64,000 nucleotides of DNA, taken from positions 78,634 through 142,633 of the forward strand of contig DJIF01000084.1 of the NCBI GenBank assembly GCA_002433485.1, given 5' to 3'. Of the stretch, positions 26,955-35,717 are shown piece after piece. The position numbers and the translations under genes are program-made. This stretch comes from Deltaproteobacteria bacterium UBA6601 (GTDB lineage: Bacteria > Myxococcota_A > UBA796 > UBA9615). The notes beneath the pieces were generated by a model. It worked only from the letters and a program-made list of their open reading frames with translations, was not told the origin of the DNA and did not search any database. How positions within the stretch are numbered: position 1 is the stretch's first letter; each line of letters starts with the position of its first letter.

Positions 26955-26983
26955 TTGACCCCGTTTCAGCAGGGTGCTAGCTC
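26955..26983 (+). promoter_or_regulatory. Candidate promoter of the 27.0 kb lipoprotein gene
   Basis: TTGACC (26955-26960), a 17-nt spacer and TAGCTC (26978-26983). The -35 matches five of six bases and the -10 is weak. The layout is the same as the candidate before the peptide-transporter operon (TTGACA-N17-TAGCTT). It is 36 nt before the ATG at 27019. Confidence 0.35.
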
Positions 26984-27018
26984 TCAGTGCAGCGGTTTCA
27001 ACCTTCGGAGAAGAGCCG

Positions 27019-28170
27019 ATGAAGCGACTCAAAGACACTTCCTGCGGCGCCCTTCGGCACTGCCTAAGCCTGACGCTGTTGCTGTTCAGCAGCGGCTGCA
27101 ACTGTAGCGACCAGACCGTCGCCGAGCCGCCCCCGGATCCAACCCCTGCACCTAGCTACAACCGGGGCTTCTACGTTGACATGGCACTGGACAGCGCGGG
27201 CAACCCATGGCTCGCCTACCAGGACCGCGACACCACCGCACTGGCCATAGCCCAGGGCAGCGGTGAACCAATTCAGTTCAGCCACCAGACCATAGACGGT
27301 GAAGGCGAAGTACAAGGTGGGCTGCTGATCGGCAACTTTGACGGGGGCTATTACGCCTCCATCGCTCTTGATGCTGGAGACGTGCCGCACGTCGCCCACT
27401 GGGACCAAGAAGGTGGGAGACTGCGCTATGGCACCAACTCCGGCGAAGGCTGGGAATTCACCACCGTCGAAACCGGAAATGTCGGTCAGTTCGCCAGCAT
27501 CGGCCTGCGCCAGGGCGAACCGATTATTGCCTACTACGACTACGGCGCCCAGACACTTAAGGTAGCCCACCGCAGTGAGGGCAGCTGGGAGCTGGAGGTC
27601 GTGGATGAAGGCGATGGCAGCACCACTTCAGGCTGCGGCAAATACGCAGACCTATTGGTTGGCGAGAATGGAACCGTCTACATCGCCTACCACGACGCTG
27701 CAGCGGGTGAACTGAAGGTCGCGAGCGGGACCCCTGGGAGCTGGGTTCTGCAGAGCTGGTTCGCAAGCGAGACCGGCCCAACCGGCCTGTGGCCCGACAT
27801 CAGCCAACAGGGCGGCAGTCTCTATGTCTCCTTTCAGGACCAGAGCGAGGGGGCCGGTGGGCTGATGTTTGGGCGCTGGACCGGCTCCGAGCTGGACGCC
27901 ACCTCCGTACATGCCGGCGAATTTATCGGCGCCGACTCAGCAACCGCATGGTCTGGGTCCAACCCGCTGATCATGTACCACGATGGTGTCAACAACGACG
28001 CACTGCTAGCTACCAACAGCGGCGCTGGCTGGACCCACAGCGTACACCGCAGTGAAGGGGCCCACGGGTTCCACAACACGCTCATCGTGGGCAGCAACGG
28101 CCAGCTCAACTGGGCGGCCTTCAACCACACCAGTACAGACATCGAGTTCGAGCGTTTCTCGGCCCCCTGA
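27019..28170 (+). CDS. Lipoprotein with beta-propeller-like repeats
   Basis: 383 residues from ATG 27019, preceded by GGAGAAG. A basic N-terminus and hydrophobic stretch (LSLTLLLFSSGC) end in a lipobox, followed by a Pro-rich spacer. The mature part repeats a motif of the type GxxASIALDxxGxPHVAHWD, with blocks at residues about 50, 120, 165, 215 and 265, each with aromatic and Gly/Asp residues. These look like blades of a beta-propeller resembling sialidase-type or BNR-type repeats. It is probably anchored at the cell surface. A TSP3 lipoprotein gene starts 20 nt later. Confidence 0.78.
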   Translation: MKRLKDTSCGALRHCLSLTLLLFSSGCNCSDQTVAEPPPDPTPAPSYNRGFYVDMALDSAGNPWLAYQDRDTTALAIAQGSGEPIQFSHQTIDGEGEVQGGLLIGNFDGGYYASIALDAGDVPHVAHWDQEGGRLRYGTNSGEGWEFTTVETGNVGQFASIGLRQGEPIIAYYDYGAQTLKVAHRSEGSWELEVVDEGDGSTTSGCGKYADLLVGENGTVYIAYHDAAAGELKVASGTPGSWVLQSWFASETGPTGLWPDISQQGGSLYVSFQDQSEGAGGLMFGRWTGSELDATSVHAGEFIGADSATAWSGSNPLIMYHDGVNNDALLATNSGAGWTHSVHRSEGAHGFHNTLIVGSNGQLNWAAFNHTSTDIEFERFSAP

Positions 28171-28189
28171 TTCGGCCCAGGACATCACC

Positions 28190-28741
28190 GTGACCGCGTC
28201 GAGAAGCAGCCACTGGCAGTTGGCCTTTGGCCTGGGCATGGTGCTGGCCCTTAACAGCCCTCTCATGCTCGCCTGCGCGAGCTTGGGCGGCGCAAGCGCC
28301 AGTAAACCACGGCTCAAGATGAGCCGGGCTGAGGCCCTTAAGGATGACCTCGACGGCGACCAGGTGCCCGACCGCTTTGACCAGTGCCCCGGCCAGAGAG
28401 AAGACCTCGACTCCTTCCAGGATGACGACGGGTGCCCGGAATTGGACAACGACCAGGATATGATCCCGGATGTCTATGACCGGTGCCCAGCGGAGAAAGA
28501 AGACATTGACGGCTACAATGATGGCGATGGCTGTCCGGACTGGGACAACGACCAGGACCGCATCGCCGATCACCTGGACGCCTGCCCCTTTGACGCTGAA
28601 GACTACGACGGATTCGAGGACCTCGGAGGATGCCCCGATGACGATAACGACAAAGACGGCATCCTCGACAAAGACGACCGCTGTCCCATGAAACCAGAAA
28701 CCTATAATCGTCGCCGGGATCGGGACGGCTGTCCGGACTAA
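28190..28741 (+). CDS. Lipoprotein with thrombospondin type 3 calcium-binding repeats
   Basis: 183 residues from GTG 28190. A hydrophobic N-terminus ends in lipobox LMLAC. The rest is built from TSP3 repeats: DLDGDQVPDRFDQCP, DNDQDMIPDVYDRCP, DNDQDRIADHLDACP and DNDKDGILDKDDRCP, alternating with linkers such as EDxDxFxDxDGCP. Such repeats bind calcium and in related bacteria join outer-membrane beta-barrels to OmpA-like peptidoglycan-binding domains. Neither domain is present here, so the protein is only the linker type. It ends 33 nt from the convergent YwqK-repeat gene. Confidence 0.85.
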   Translation: MTASRSSHWQLAFGLGMVLALNSPLMLACASLGGASASKPRLKMSRAEALKDDLDGDQVPDRFDQCPGQREDLDSFQDDDGCPELDNDQDMIPDVYDRCPAEKEDIDGYNDGDGCPDWDNDQDRIADHLDACPFDAEDYDGFEDLGGCPDDDNDKDGILDKDDRCPMKPETYNRRRDRDGCPD

Positions 28742-28774
28742 ACTGAGACAGAGTCCCCGAGCCGCCAGGACCCG

Positions 28775-30760
28775 CTAGTCGAAGCTGTTACTGATCTCTT
28801 CAGAGACCAGCATTTCTTCATTGCCGTAGTTGCGGACAATCACCTCGCAGTTACTCGCCTCCCCCGCTTCGCACCAGCAGTCTCGCCGTTCCTTCCACAC
28901 TCCGTACTTGAGGCCGTCCCGATAGGTCCCCTTACTGCAGACCTGAGCGCGATTGCGAGAGGTCCAGCTACCGCGACTCGCCATCCCCGACGGATCGCAG
29001 GAGTAATAGCGCGGGCCTGGACGACTGGACCACTCACCGTGCTTGCGCCCCTCTTTATAGCTACCCTTCTCGACCCACCAGCCACACTGGGCGTCGTAGC
29101 GCTCAAAACTGCCGTGCTTCTGCCCCGCTGCATACATCTGCTTGCTTTCAAGGGTGCTGAAGGGAATCCCGGCATCGCGCTGCTCGGGTTCTCGGTAGGT
29201 CGTCCAGCGCCCTTCCCGCAGATCACTCTTGAAGCTGCCTTCCTCGCGCGGCTCTCCAGACAAGTGGTAGCTGGCGTAGGGACCTTCCTTTAGCCCCTGC
29301 TTCCACTGCACCGTGCTCTTGGGCACACCGCCCTCCTGCCAATAGGAAAACTCGCCATCCTTCAGCAGACTTCCTACCCGCGTGCTGGTTCCCCAGAGGT
29401 AGGTGCCACGACCGGTGCGAGCGCCCTTCTCATCCCAGCTCTGCCATAGCAGATGGGTCTCTCCCTGAAGCGGTGCGATCTCCTCGCTGAGCTGACCGAT
29501 CTCATACCAACTGCGCTGCCAGACCAGCCTCCCTGCGGCATCGTAGTCCGCTGATTTACGCTTATTTCCCGACTCAAACCAACGCCGCTCCTCGACCAGA
29601 AAACCGCCTTTGTAGGAGAGCCTCTCCACCAGGGTTCCGGCCACCGACCAGCGCTGACTGATCAACCGGCGAGGGTCAAGGAGATCACGGTGCTCACGAC
29701 TCACCTCAACCTGTTTTAGTTCGCCAGTCGAGGTCCGAACGACCAGCACGACTGCGGTCCCAACCTCGCCCTGCAAGGCTCCATAGACAAGCTCCTGATC
29801 GGGCCCATCGGGGAGTTGCCATTCGCCGATGGAAACCAGCTCATCGCCAGGCCGCAGCCCCGCTGTCGCTCCCGGCCCACCATGCACCACTGAAGCCACC
29901 TGCAACCGCTCCCCAAACAGCAGTTCAATCCCCGGGCTCCCCACCGTCGTGGCTGGCCAGACGGTGGCCGCAACCTGTGGATCATAGTTAAGCCGTCGAG
30001 TCTGCGCGCCATTACGGTCAAAGACCTCATAGCTGAGGATCCGGCCCAATTCGCCATATTTACGTTTCTCACGAACCGCACCATTGCCGTGAAAAACTGA
30101 CTCTGCGATCGGATAACCACCGGCATAGCTGGCCAAGGACATCATCTCCCCTTGATCGTTCCACCGCTTGAGACTGCCGTTTTCTCCCTGTAGCTCTCGA
30201 GCCTCCAGGAGCTTCACCCCGTCAAGGTTCCACCGTTCTTCGAGCAACGGGACCTCCCCGTCCCAACGTGCCTCAAAGATCTTCTTGCCAAGGCGACCAA
30301 AGCGGCTCTCGCGCGCCCTGAGCCCGGCGATGTACTCAATCTCCTGGCTCGGCAGGCCCTCGTCATCGATCCAGCGATGAACCCCAACCGGAACGCCCTC
30401 CTCAAAGCCCTGCTCCACAGCAACATCACCGTTGTTGTGCCAAGCCGTAAGGGTGCTCCATAGCTCGCCGTTGCGATACTCGGCCCGGGAGCGGGCGCTA
30501 CCATCAGCAAACCAGGACTCAAAGACTCCCTGTTCGAGCCCATCCTCAAAGTTGCCAATCTCGGCAACCGCACCGTCAGGATGGAGCTTGCGAAAAGGTC
30601 CGTGAGCAGTGCCGTCAGCGCGCTTACAGGCATAGCCCCCAGCAGCGCCACGGGTCTTCTCTGCACCCTCCGGACAGCTGACAAAGACCCCGCTGCTGCA
30701 GCCAGAGATCAGGATCAGAATGCAGCCAAAGCAAAACAACAGGGAGCGATTCGAGCGCAT
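28775..30760 (-). CDS. Lipoprotein with YwqK/MORN-like repeats flanking a PDZ domain
   Basis: 661 residues from ATG 30760, preceded by GGAGG seven nt upstream. The signal (LLFCFGCILILISGC) ends in a lipobox. The mature protein is made of many MORN-like hairpins of the pattern WxxxGxxxxExxYxxGxxxGxWxxWxxxG, as in bacterial YwqK-family proteins, both before and after a central PDZ domain (about residues 285-380, with GLRPGDELVSIGEW). Cysteines are common near the C-terminus. It is probably surface-attached. PDZ with YwqK repeats on both sides is unusual; no catalytic domain is visible. Confidence 0.8.
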   Translation of the reverse strand: MRSNRSLLFCFGCILILISGCSSGVFVSCPEGAEKTRGAAGGYACKRADGTAHGPFRKLHPDGAVAEIGNFEDGLEQGVFESWFADGSARSRAEYRNGELWSTLTAWHNNGDVAVEQGFEEGVPVGVHRWIDDEGLPSQEIEYIAGLRARESRFGRLGKKIFEARWDGEVPLLEERWNLDGVKLLEARELQGENGSLKRWNDQGEMMSLASYAGGYPIAESVFHGNGAVREKRKYGELGRILSYEVFDRNGAQTRRLNYDPQVAATVWPATTVGSPGIELLFGERLQVASVVHGGPGATAGLRPGDELVSIGEWQLPDGPDQELVYGALQGEVGTAVVLVVRTSTGELKQVEVSREHRDLLDPRRLISQRWSVAGTLVERLSYKGGFLVEERRWFESGNKRKSADYDAAGRLVWQRSWYEIGQLSEEIAPLQGETHLLWQSWDEKGARTGRGTYLWGTSTRVGSLLKDGEFSYWQEGGVPKSTVQWKQGLKEGPYASYHLSGEPREEGSFKSDLREGRWTTYREPEQRDAGIPFSTLESKQMYAAGQKHGSFERYDAQCGWWVEKGSYKEGRKHGEWSSRPGPRYYSCDPSGMASRGSWTSRNRAQVCSKGTYRDGLKYGVWKERRDCWCEAGEASNCEVIVRNYGNEEMLVSEEISNSFD

Positions 30761-30851
30761 ACAGAGCCTCCAGAACCCCCGCAAATCTACCACGCTCAAA
30801 GCTTGGGAGGTCGCATCATCAGTCCTGGCCCAGCCAAACAGGGCCCCGCAC

Positions 30852-33716
30852 TCATCCGCGACGAAGAGCCTCAATGACCCCATCGGCCGTGATCACCTCT
30901 GGCAGGGGGATGGTCTGCTGAGCGCGGTCAGCTGGAATGACCAGGTAAAAAGGAACTCCCGCTTTGCCATAGCGCTTCAGCCAGCGAGTAATCACTGGAT
31001 CCTTGCGGGTCCAATCGGCCTTCATGGGCACGACTCCCAGCTCGTCCATAGCTGAGCGCACCCGCGCAGTCTCGAGGATGCTGCGCTCGTTAACCTTGCA
31101 GGTGAGGCACCAATCGGCGGTGAAATCCACAAAGACCGTACGTCCAGCCAGTTCATCAAGGCGCTGCTCGGCAAAGGGCAACCAGGGGATCGCCTCGCTG
31201 AAGTCGAGGTCATCCACTGCCACTTCAGCGCCCTGAACGCCCGGCTCTTCAGCCATCTCCAGATCAAGAAAGGCCCAGGCACCGACAGCGGCGATGAGCA
31301 AAGCGGCGGCCAGGGCCAGCAGCTGACTCTGGATGCTACGGGTCGGCGCACCCCAACGACCAAAGACCCAGGCGCTCATGGACAGCACCAGGAGAACTGC
31401 AAGAAACCCAATGCCTCGTTCCGATCCGATCTGGGCCATCAACACATCGACCAGCCACAAGGTGGTAGCAACCAGAGTGAACCCCATCAACTGCTTGAAG
31501 GCATCCATCCATGCGCCGGGACGGGGCAAGAAACGATACAGAGCAGGCACCATGGCAATCGCGAGGAAGGGCGCCGCCAGCCCCAATCCGGCAACCGCGA
31601 AGAACAGGACCACTCCAGCGGTGGGTAGGGAGAAAGCAAAGCCCATACCCGTCCCGAGGAAGGGAGCGCTGCATGGAGTCGCCAGCAGGGTAGCGAAGAC
31701 CCCAGTAAGGAAATAGCCGCTCGCGCCCTCCTGCGCCGAAGCCTCTGCGGCCCGATTAGCCCCCAGAGCGGGAACCTCAAAGACACCAAACAACGAGAGC
31801 CCAAACAGCCAGACAATGGCGGCAAGGCCGGCCACGTAGGCTGGATACTGAAATTGAAAGCCCCACAGCACCTGCTGATCGAAGGAGACTCGCAGGACCA
31901 CCACCGCCAACGCAAGCAACAGGAAGGAAGCGACAATCCCAGCGCTATAGGAAATCCCAGCTGTCCTGCGTTCACTCGCCGAGATGTCCCGCTGCTCTAC
32001 CAGGGAGTACAGCTTCATGGTCAACACGGGCAGGACACAGGGCATGATGTTGAGCAACATCCCGCCCACAAAGGCAAGCAGCAGCATCCACAACAGCCCC
32101 CCTTCAGCGGGCGTCGGCGTGGGAACCGCTGCTGATATGGGCGCCGAACCGTCATGACCGCCCGGGCTCTGCGGCGCGTCACCACTCACCCCAGCAGCAA
32201 CCACCTCATCGGCGCTCTCCTGCTCACTCCCCTTAGCGGCAAAAAGCCCCGAATCAGAACGCGCAACCTGTTCACCTTGCCTGGCCCAGGGCACTGGAAC
32301 GGTGACCTCAGTTCGAACCCACTCGCCATCAACCAGAAGTTGGAAGAGACCACCGAGCAGCTGTCCTGCGGGGAGCTCTTCGCCCTCCTCAAGGGGAAAG
32401 GCCTCCGCCTCCATCTTCACCAATAAAGATCCGTCATCCTGGTTAGTTAACGAATACTCAGAAACAAAACCATTTAAGCTTGAGATGGGCGTAAAAGCTG
32501 GCCAGGTAGCAACCGACTGCGGCGCTTCTAGCTGCACACCTGCGGCAGGAACCACCCGAACTGCGGCCTGAAAGGGCTGCTCTGGGCGCACCGCTGAGAC
32601 CGAAAGAAGCGCCTCAAAGGCGAGCTTCGAGACGTCCAAAGCGGCAACCGGATGCTGCTTGCTGAAGTGCTGAAAGAGAGGCGATCGGGGCCCGGGCAAT
32701 GGCTGGCCCGGCGGGTCGGAAACAACATTAATTCTATGCTTTAAATGTGCCTTTCCAGGTATGCAACTTGTTTCACATACTAACCAGTTAACTTCAGCTG
32801 AAAGCTCAACTAAACCAGGCTCCTGATCTGGAGGAATACTGACTTCCGAGAAGAACATCACCTGATCGTCGTAACCGTAGGAGACGATCCCCTCCTGATC
32901 GAAGCGCAGCGGTACCGGAAACTCAAAAGCTTCAGCGGTCCAACCTGCTGGCAACGACCAGTCAATTCGAGTTGGCAGGCCGATGTCGCCGGGCGACTTC
33001 CAATAGGTGTGCCAACCTTCCTTCTGCTCCAGGTGAACGGCAAGCCTGAAGCTACTGCCCGGGTCGAAACTGCCCTGTTCCGCAAACAGGCGGGCCTTTA
33101 CCGGATGCTCTTTACCCTCATCATCGATCTCCTGATAGGTGGAGGCTGACTCAAGATCGGCGAAAGAAACTGCTGGAACAGGCGGGGTCGTGAGGGCCGG
33201 AGGACCGCCACGCGGCGCTGTCTGAGCAGGAGCCACCCGGATGGGAATGATGAGCTCCTGTCGAGCCGGGAACAAGCAATAATTCTTGGGCGCGTTGCAG
33301 CCCTGCCAGCGAGCCTCCAGGCGCAACTGATGGACACCCGGCTGAAGAGCTCGGGGGGAGCGAAGCTGAAGTAATACGTCGAAAGACGTCGCGTAGATCT
33401 CACGCTCTTTGTCACTGATCCGGTCGAACTTCCTGTCACCCTTAGGGAAAGTTGCCTCAGAGACCTCCAAACCAGCGGCATCGACCACCCGCACCGACGA
33501 CATGTCACGGTAGATAAAGTGATCTTTAAAGACCTGATAGCGAAGCTTCAGATCTCCTTCACCACCCTGCTCGACAACCAACGGGCCATCTAAGGCAACA
33601 ACTGCAAAGGGCTTCTCGGCATCGATTGCATGAGCTGGCGACCCACAAAGCAGGGCCAGAGCCAACAAACTGAAGGCCAGCCATGACCGCGGATGAATCT
33701 GCAAGCTCTCAATCAT
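30852..33716 (-). CDS. dsbD: DsbD-type thiol:disulfide interchange protein, enlarged
   Basis: 954 residues from ATG 33716 (AAGGGG site; a Sec signal peptide ends at PAHA). DsbD passes electrons from cytoplasmic thioredoxin to periplasmic disulfide isomerases. Domains in order: a first periplasmic beta domain with a Cys pair (CNAPKNYC), a second one with CETSC as in ScsB/DsbC-interacting proteins, a Pro/Ser linker, about eight membrane helices with Cys in MPCVLPVLTMK and ATPCSAPFLG, and a C-terminal thioredoxin fold with CLTC in DFTADWCLTCKVNE. E. coli DsbD is about 560 residues; the double N-terminal domain accounts for most of the extra length. Two short stretches (32408-32490, 32724-32800) are AT-rich with odd codons. 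Confidence 0.92.
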   Translation of the reverse strand: MIESLQIHPRSWLAFSLLALALLCGSPAHAIDAEKPFAVVALDGPLVVEQGGEGDLKLRYQVFKDHFIYRDMSSVRVVDAAGLEVSEATFPKGDRKFDRISDKEREIYATSFDVLLQLRSPRALQPGVHQLRLEARWQGCNAPKNYCLFPARQELIIPIRVAPAQTAPRGGPPALTTPPVPAVSFADLESASTYQEIDDEGKEHPVKARLFAEQGSFDPGSSFRLAVHLEQKEGWHTYWKSPGDIGLPTRIDWSLPAGWTAEAFEFPVPLRFDQEGIVSYGYDDQVMFFSEVSIPPDQEPGLVELSAEVNWLVCETSCIPGKAHLKHRINVVSDPPGQPLPGPRSPLFQHFSKQHPVAALDVSKLAFEALLSVSAVRPEQPFQAAVRVVPAAGVQLEAPQSVATWPAFTPISSLNGFVSEYSLTNQDDGSLLVKMEAEAFPLEEGEELPAGQLLGGLFQLLVDGEWVRTEVTVPVPWARQGEQVARSDSGLFAAKGSEQESADEVVAAGVSGDAPQSPGGHDGSAPISAAVPTPTPAEGGLLWMLLLAFVGGMLLNIMPCVLPVLTMKLYSLVEQRDISASERRTAGISYSAGIVASFLLLALAVVVLRVSFDQQVLWGFQFQYPAYVAGLAAIVWLFGLSLFGVFEVPALGANRAAEASAQEGASGYFLTGVFATLLATPCSAPFLGTGMGFAFSLPTAGVVLFFAVAGLGLAAPFLAIAMVPALYRFLPRPGAWMDAFKQLMGFTLVATTLWLVDVLMAQIGSERGIGFLAVLLVLSMSAWVFGRWGAPTRSIQSQLLALAAALLIAAVGAWAFLDLEMAEEPGVQGAEVAVDDLDFSEAIPWLPFAEQRLDELAGRTVFVDFTADWCLTCKVNERSILETARVRSAMDELGVVPMKADWTRKDPVITRWLKRYGKAGVPFYLVIPADRAQQTIPLPEVITADGVIEALRRG

Positions 33717-33815
33717 TGCGTCCCCTTGCCTTACGCCCATCATTCCTAGTCCAACACGCAGCCTCGTTCAAGGTAACCCTTGCAGCAGCAGCGCGGACCG
33801 CTATCTTTCCAGACC

Positions 33816-34502
33816 ATGCGCGTCGCAGTCATCATCCCTGCACTCAATGAAGAGCGCGCCCTACCGCTGGTGCTCGACGACCTGGCAGCCCATCTTGAAG
33901 CAGAAATCATCGTCGTTGACAACGGCAGCACTGACAAGACTCCGGACGTTGCGAGCAGCCGGGGCGTGGTGCTCGTTACCGAGCCTGCACGCGGCTATGG
34001 GGCTGCCTGCCTGCGCGGAATCCGCTACCTGCAGGAGCGCGCCGAACCGCCTGAAGTGCTGGTCATTCTTGACGCTGATTACAGCGACGACAGCGCTGTC
34101 CTACCGGACTTCATCGCGCGGATCCGGCGCGGAGAAGCAGATCTCGTACTCTCAAGCCGAACCCAAGGCGGCGCAGAGCCCGGGTCCATGACCGAGGTTC
34201 AGATCTGGGGCAACCGACTGCAGACCTTCGCCCTACGCCATCGTTTTGGGCTGGAGTTGACCGACATGGGACCAATGCGGGCAATCTCATGGCAGGCGCT
34301 GATGGCTCTGAAGATGCAAGACCGAACCTGGGGCTGGAACATTGAAATGGCCTGCAAAGCCGCGCGACAGAAACTGCGGGTCCAGGAGCTGCCCGTTTCG
34401 TATCGGAACAGGGTCGGGCAGAGCAAGATTTCAGGCAGTTTCCAGGGCGCGGCCAGGGCCGGCGCCAAGATCCTATGGGCGCTAGCGAGATACGGAATTT
34501 AG
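33816..34502 (+). CDS. Family 2 glycosyltransferase (DPM1/DPG-like)
   Basis: 228 residues from ATG 33816. The first strand is MRVAVIIPALNEERALP, followed by VVDNGSTDKTPDVA and the metal-binding LDADYSDD (DxD type). SSRTQGGAEPGSM and WGWNIEMA give the acceptor side. There are no membrane helices. The family transfers sugars from nucleotide donors to polyprenyl phosphate or proteins; the specific donor is not readable. It is divergent from dsbD across about 99 nt. Confidence 0.88.
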   Translation: MRVAVIIPALNEERALPLVLDDLAAHLEAEIIVVDNGSTDKTPDVASSRGVVLVTEPARGYGAACLRGIRYLQERAEPPEVLVILDADYSDDSAVLPDFIARIRRGEADLVLSSRTQGGAEPGSMTEVQIWGNRLQTFALRHRFGLELTDMGPMRAISWQALMALKMQDRTWGWNIEMACKAARQKLRVQELPVSYRNRVGQSKISGSFQGAARAGAKILWALARYGI

Positions 34503-34748
34503 AAAAGCTATATAATAAAATTATTCTTTAAATACATGTTATTAGGTGATAATACTTAACAATATATATTACGTGTCTTCCGGTTTTTTCGGGTCGATTC
34601 TGCCTGTGTGAGGGTGGCTATTATCGACCGCAATCGAGACCAGACCACAGCGAGTCAGGGCCAGCCGGCCTCAGCTAAATCGCTGCGTGCGGCTTCGATA
34701 AGATCCGGTGCTGTGGCGCGCAGCAGACGGCTGGGCTAGTCTCCGGCC
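34503..34748. other. Intergenic region with an AT-rich island
   Basis: 246 nt with no gene. The first 75 nt are strongly AT-rich, with runs such as TATATAATAAAATTATTC and AATATATATTACG, ending near a CCGG-T6-CGGG element. The remainder returns to normal GC. It could be a curved promoter region or a remnant. Confidence 0.5.
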
Positions 34749-35627
34749 ATGCGCATTAAAAAGTTCCCCCTCCCCTTCCTGCTATTCCTCATAAGTTCGC
34801 TGGTGGTGGTGGCCTGTACCCGACCTAGTGGCGACGATGATGACTCCACCGCCATGGATGACGACGACACCAGCGGCGATGACGACGACACCAGCGGCGA
34901 TGACGACGACTCCGCTGCGGGCGACGACGACGACAGTACCCAACCCATCCCCTCCGATGATGGCGATGGCGCGGCTGACGACCTGATTTACGAGATTCAA
35001 ACCGGGGCTACCGCAGAAGGCGTGTTCGTTGACGTTCAAAATGTCGTAATTACTGGGGTCCACCAGTATGGAGTGTTCGTTCAGGAGCCCCTGTCTGGAG
35101 CCTACAGCGGGGTTTGGGTCTATACCGGAGCCGATGCTGGCACCTTCACCACCGGACAGATGGTGAACGTCGGTGGGATGACCGAAGAGTACGCTGGTTC
35201 AAGCGGTGATTGGGCGGACACGGTCACCGAGATCAACGTAGGGGCCTACTTGCCCGGCGCTGGAGATGATGACGACTCAGCCGAGCCTGGTCCCACAGTC
35301 AACGCCTACATTGAGGGCAGCAGCGCGACACCTGCCACCATTGTTGGCCAGGTGCTCGATGTCGCGGTGTTCACGACTGCCGATATCGAACGCTGGGAAG
35401 GGGTGCTGGTCACCGTAGAGAACGTCACCGTAACCGTGGCTCCCGACAACTATGGCGCGTGGACCGTAACCGGAGGCGTTCGAGTCGATGACAAGCTGTT
35501 TACCTACAACGACCCTGACGGACCAAGCATCGGCACCAGCTTCGCTTCCATTACTGGAGTTCTCGACTACAGCTGGGGCGAATACAAGATCACTCCCCGT
35601 GACGCCAGCGACTTCGTAGTCCCCTAG
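34749..35627 (+). CDS. Lipoprotein with Asp-rich linker and probable OB-fold repeats
   Basis: 292 residues. The signal ends in lipobox LVVVAC (Cys23), followed by an Asp-rich tandem linker from about residue 29 to 62 (DDDD blocks separated by TSG, STAM and SAAG). Two similar beta domains follow, roughly residues 80-170 and 180-290, with motifs such as VDVQNVVITGVHQYGVFVQEP and VTVENVTVTVAP, resembling the OB-fold modules attached to secreted nucleases; no nuclease domain is present. The linker DNA consists of imperfect 21-24-nt repeats. It is probably a surface-exposed domain on a flexible acidic tether. Confidence 0.75.
   Translation: MRIKKFPLPFLLFLISSLVVVACTRPSGDDDDSTAMDDDDTSGDDDDTSGDDDDSAAGDDDDSTQPIPSDDGDGAADDLIYEIQTGATAEGVFVDVQNVVITGVHQYGVFVQEPLSGAYSGVWVYTGADAGTFTTGQMVNVGGMTEEYAGSSGDWADTVTEINVGAYLPGAGDDDDSAEPGPTVNAYIEGSSATPATIVGQVLDVAVFTTADIERWEGVLVTVENVTVTVAPDNYGAWTVTGGVRVDDKLFTYNDPDGPSIGTSFASITGVLDYSWGEYKITPRDASDFVVP
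34833..34934 (+). repeat. Tandem Asp-codon repeats in a lipoprotein linker
   Basis: Five blocks of four GAC/GAT codons, two of them followed by an identical ACC-AGC-GGC (21-nt unit GATGACGACGACACCAGCGGC occurs twice in a row). The array lies entirely inside the linker of the lipoprotein gene and encodes residues 29-62. Confidence 0.85.
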
Positions 35628-35717
35628 CCTGCGCAGCCGGATGGAGCCACTAAGAGTTGCTGTTTGCGCCTGACTGATTGGTCCTCACTCGCAACGATCC
35701 CAACCGAGCCGAGCACG

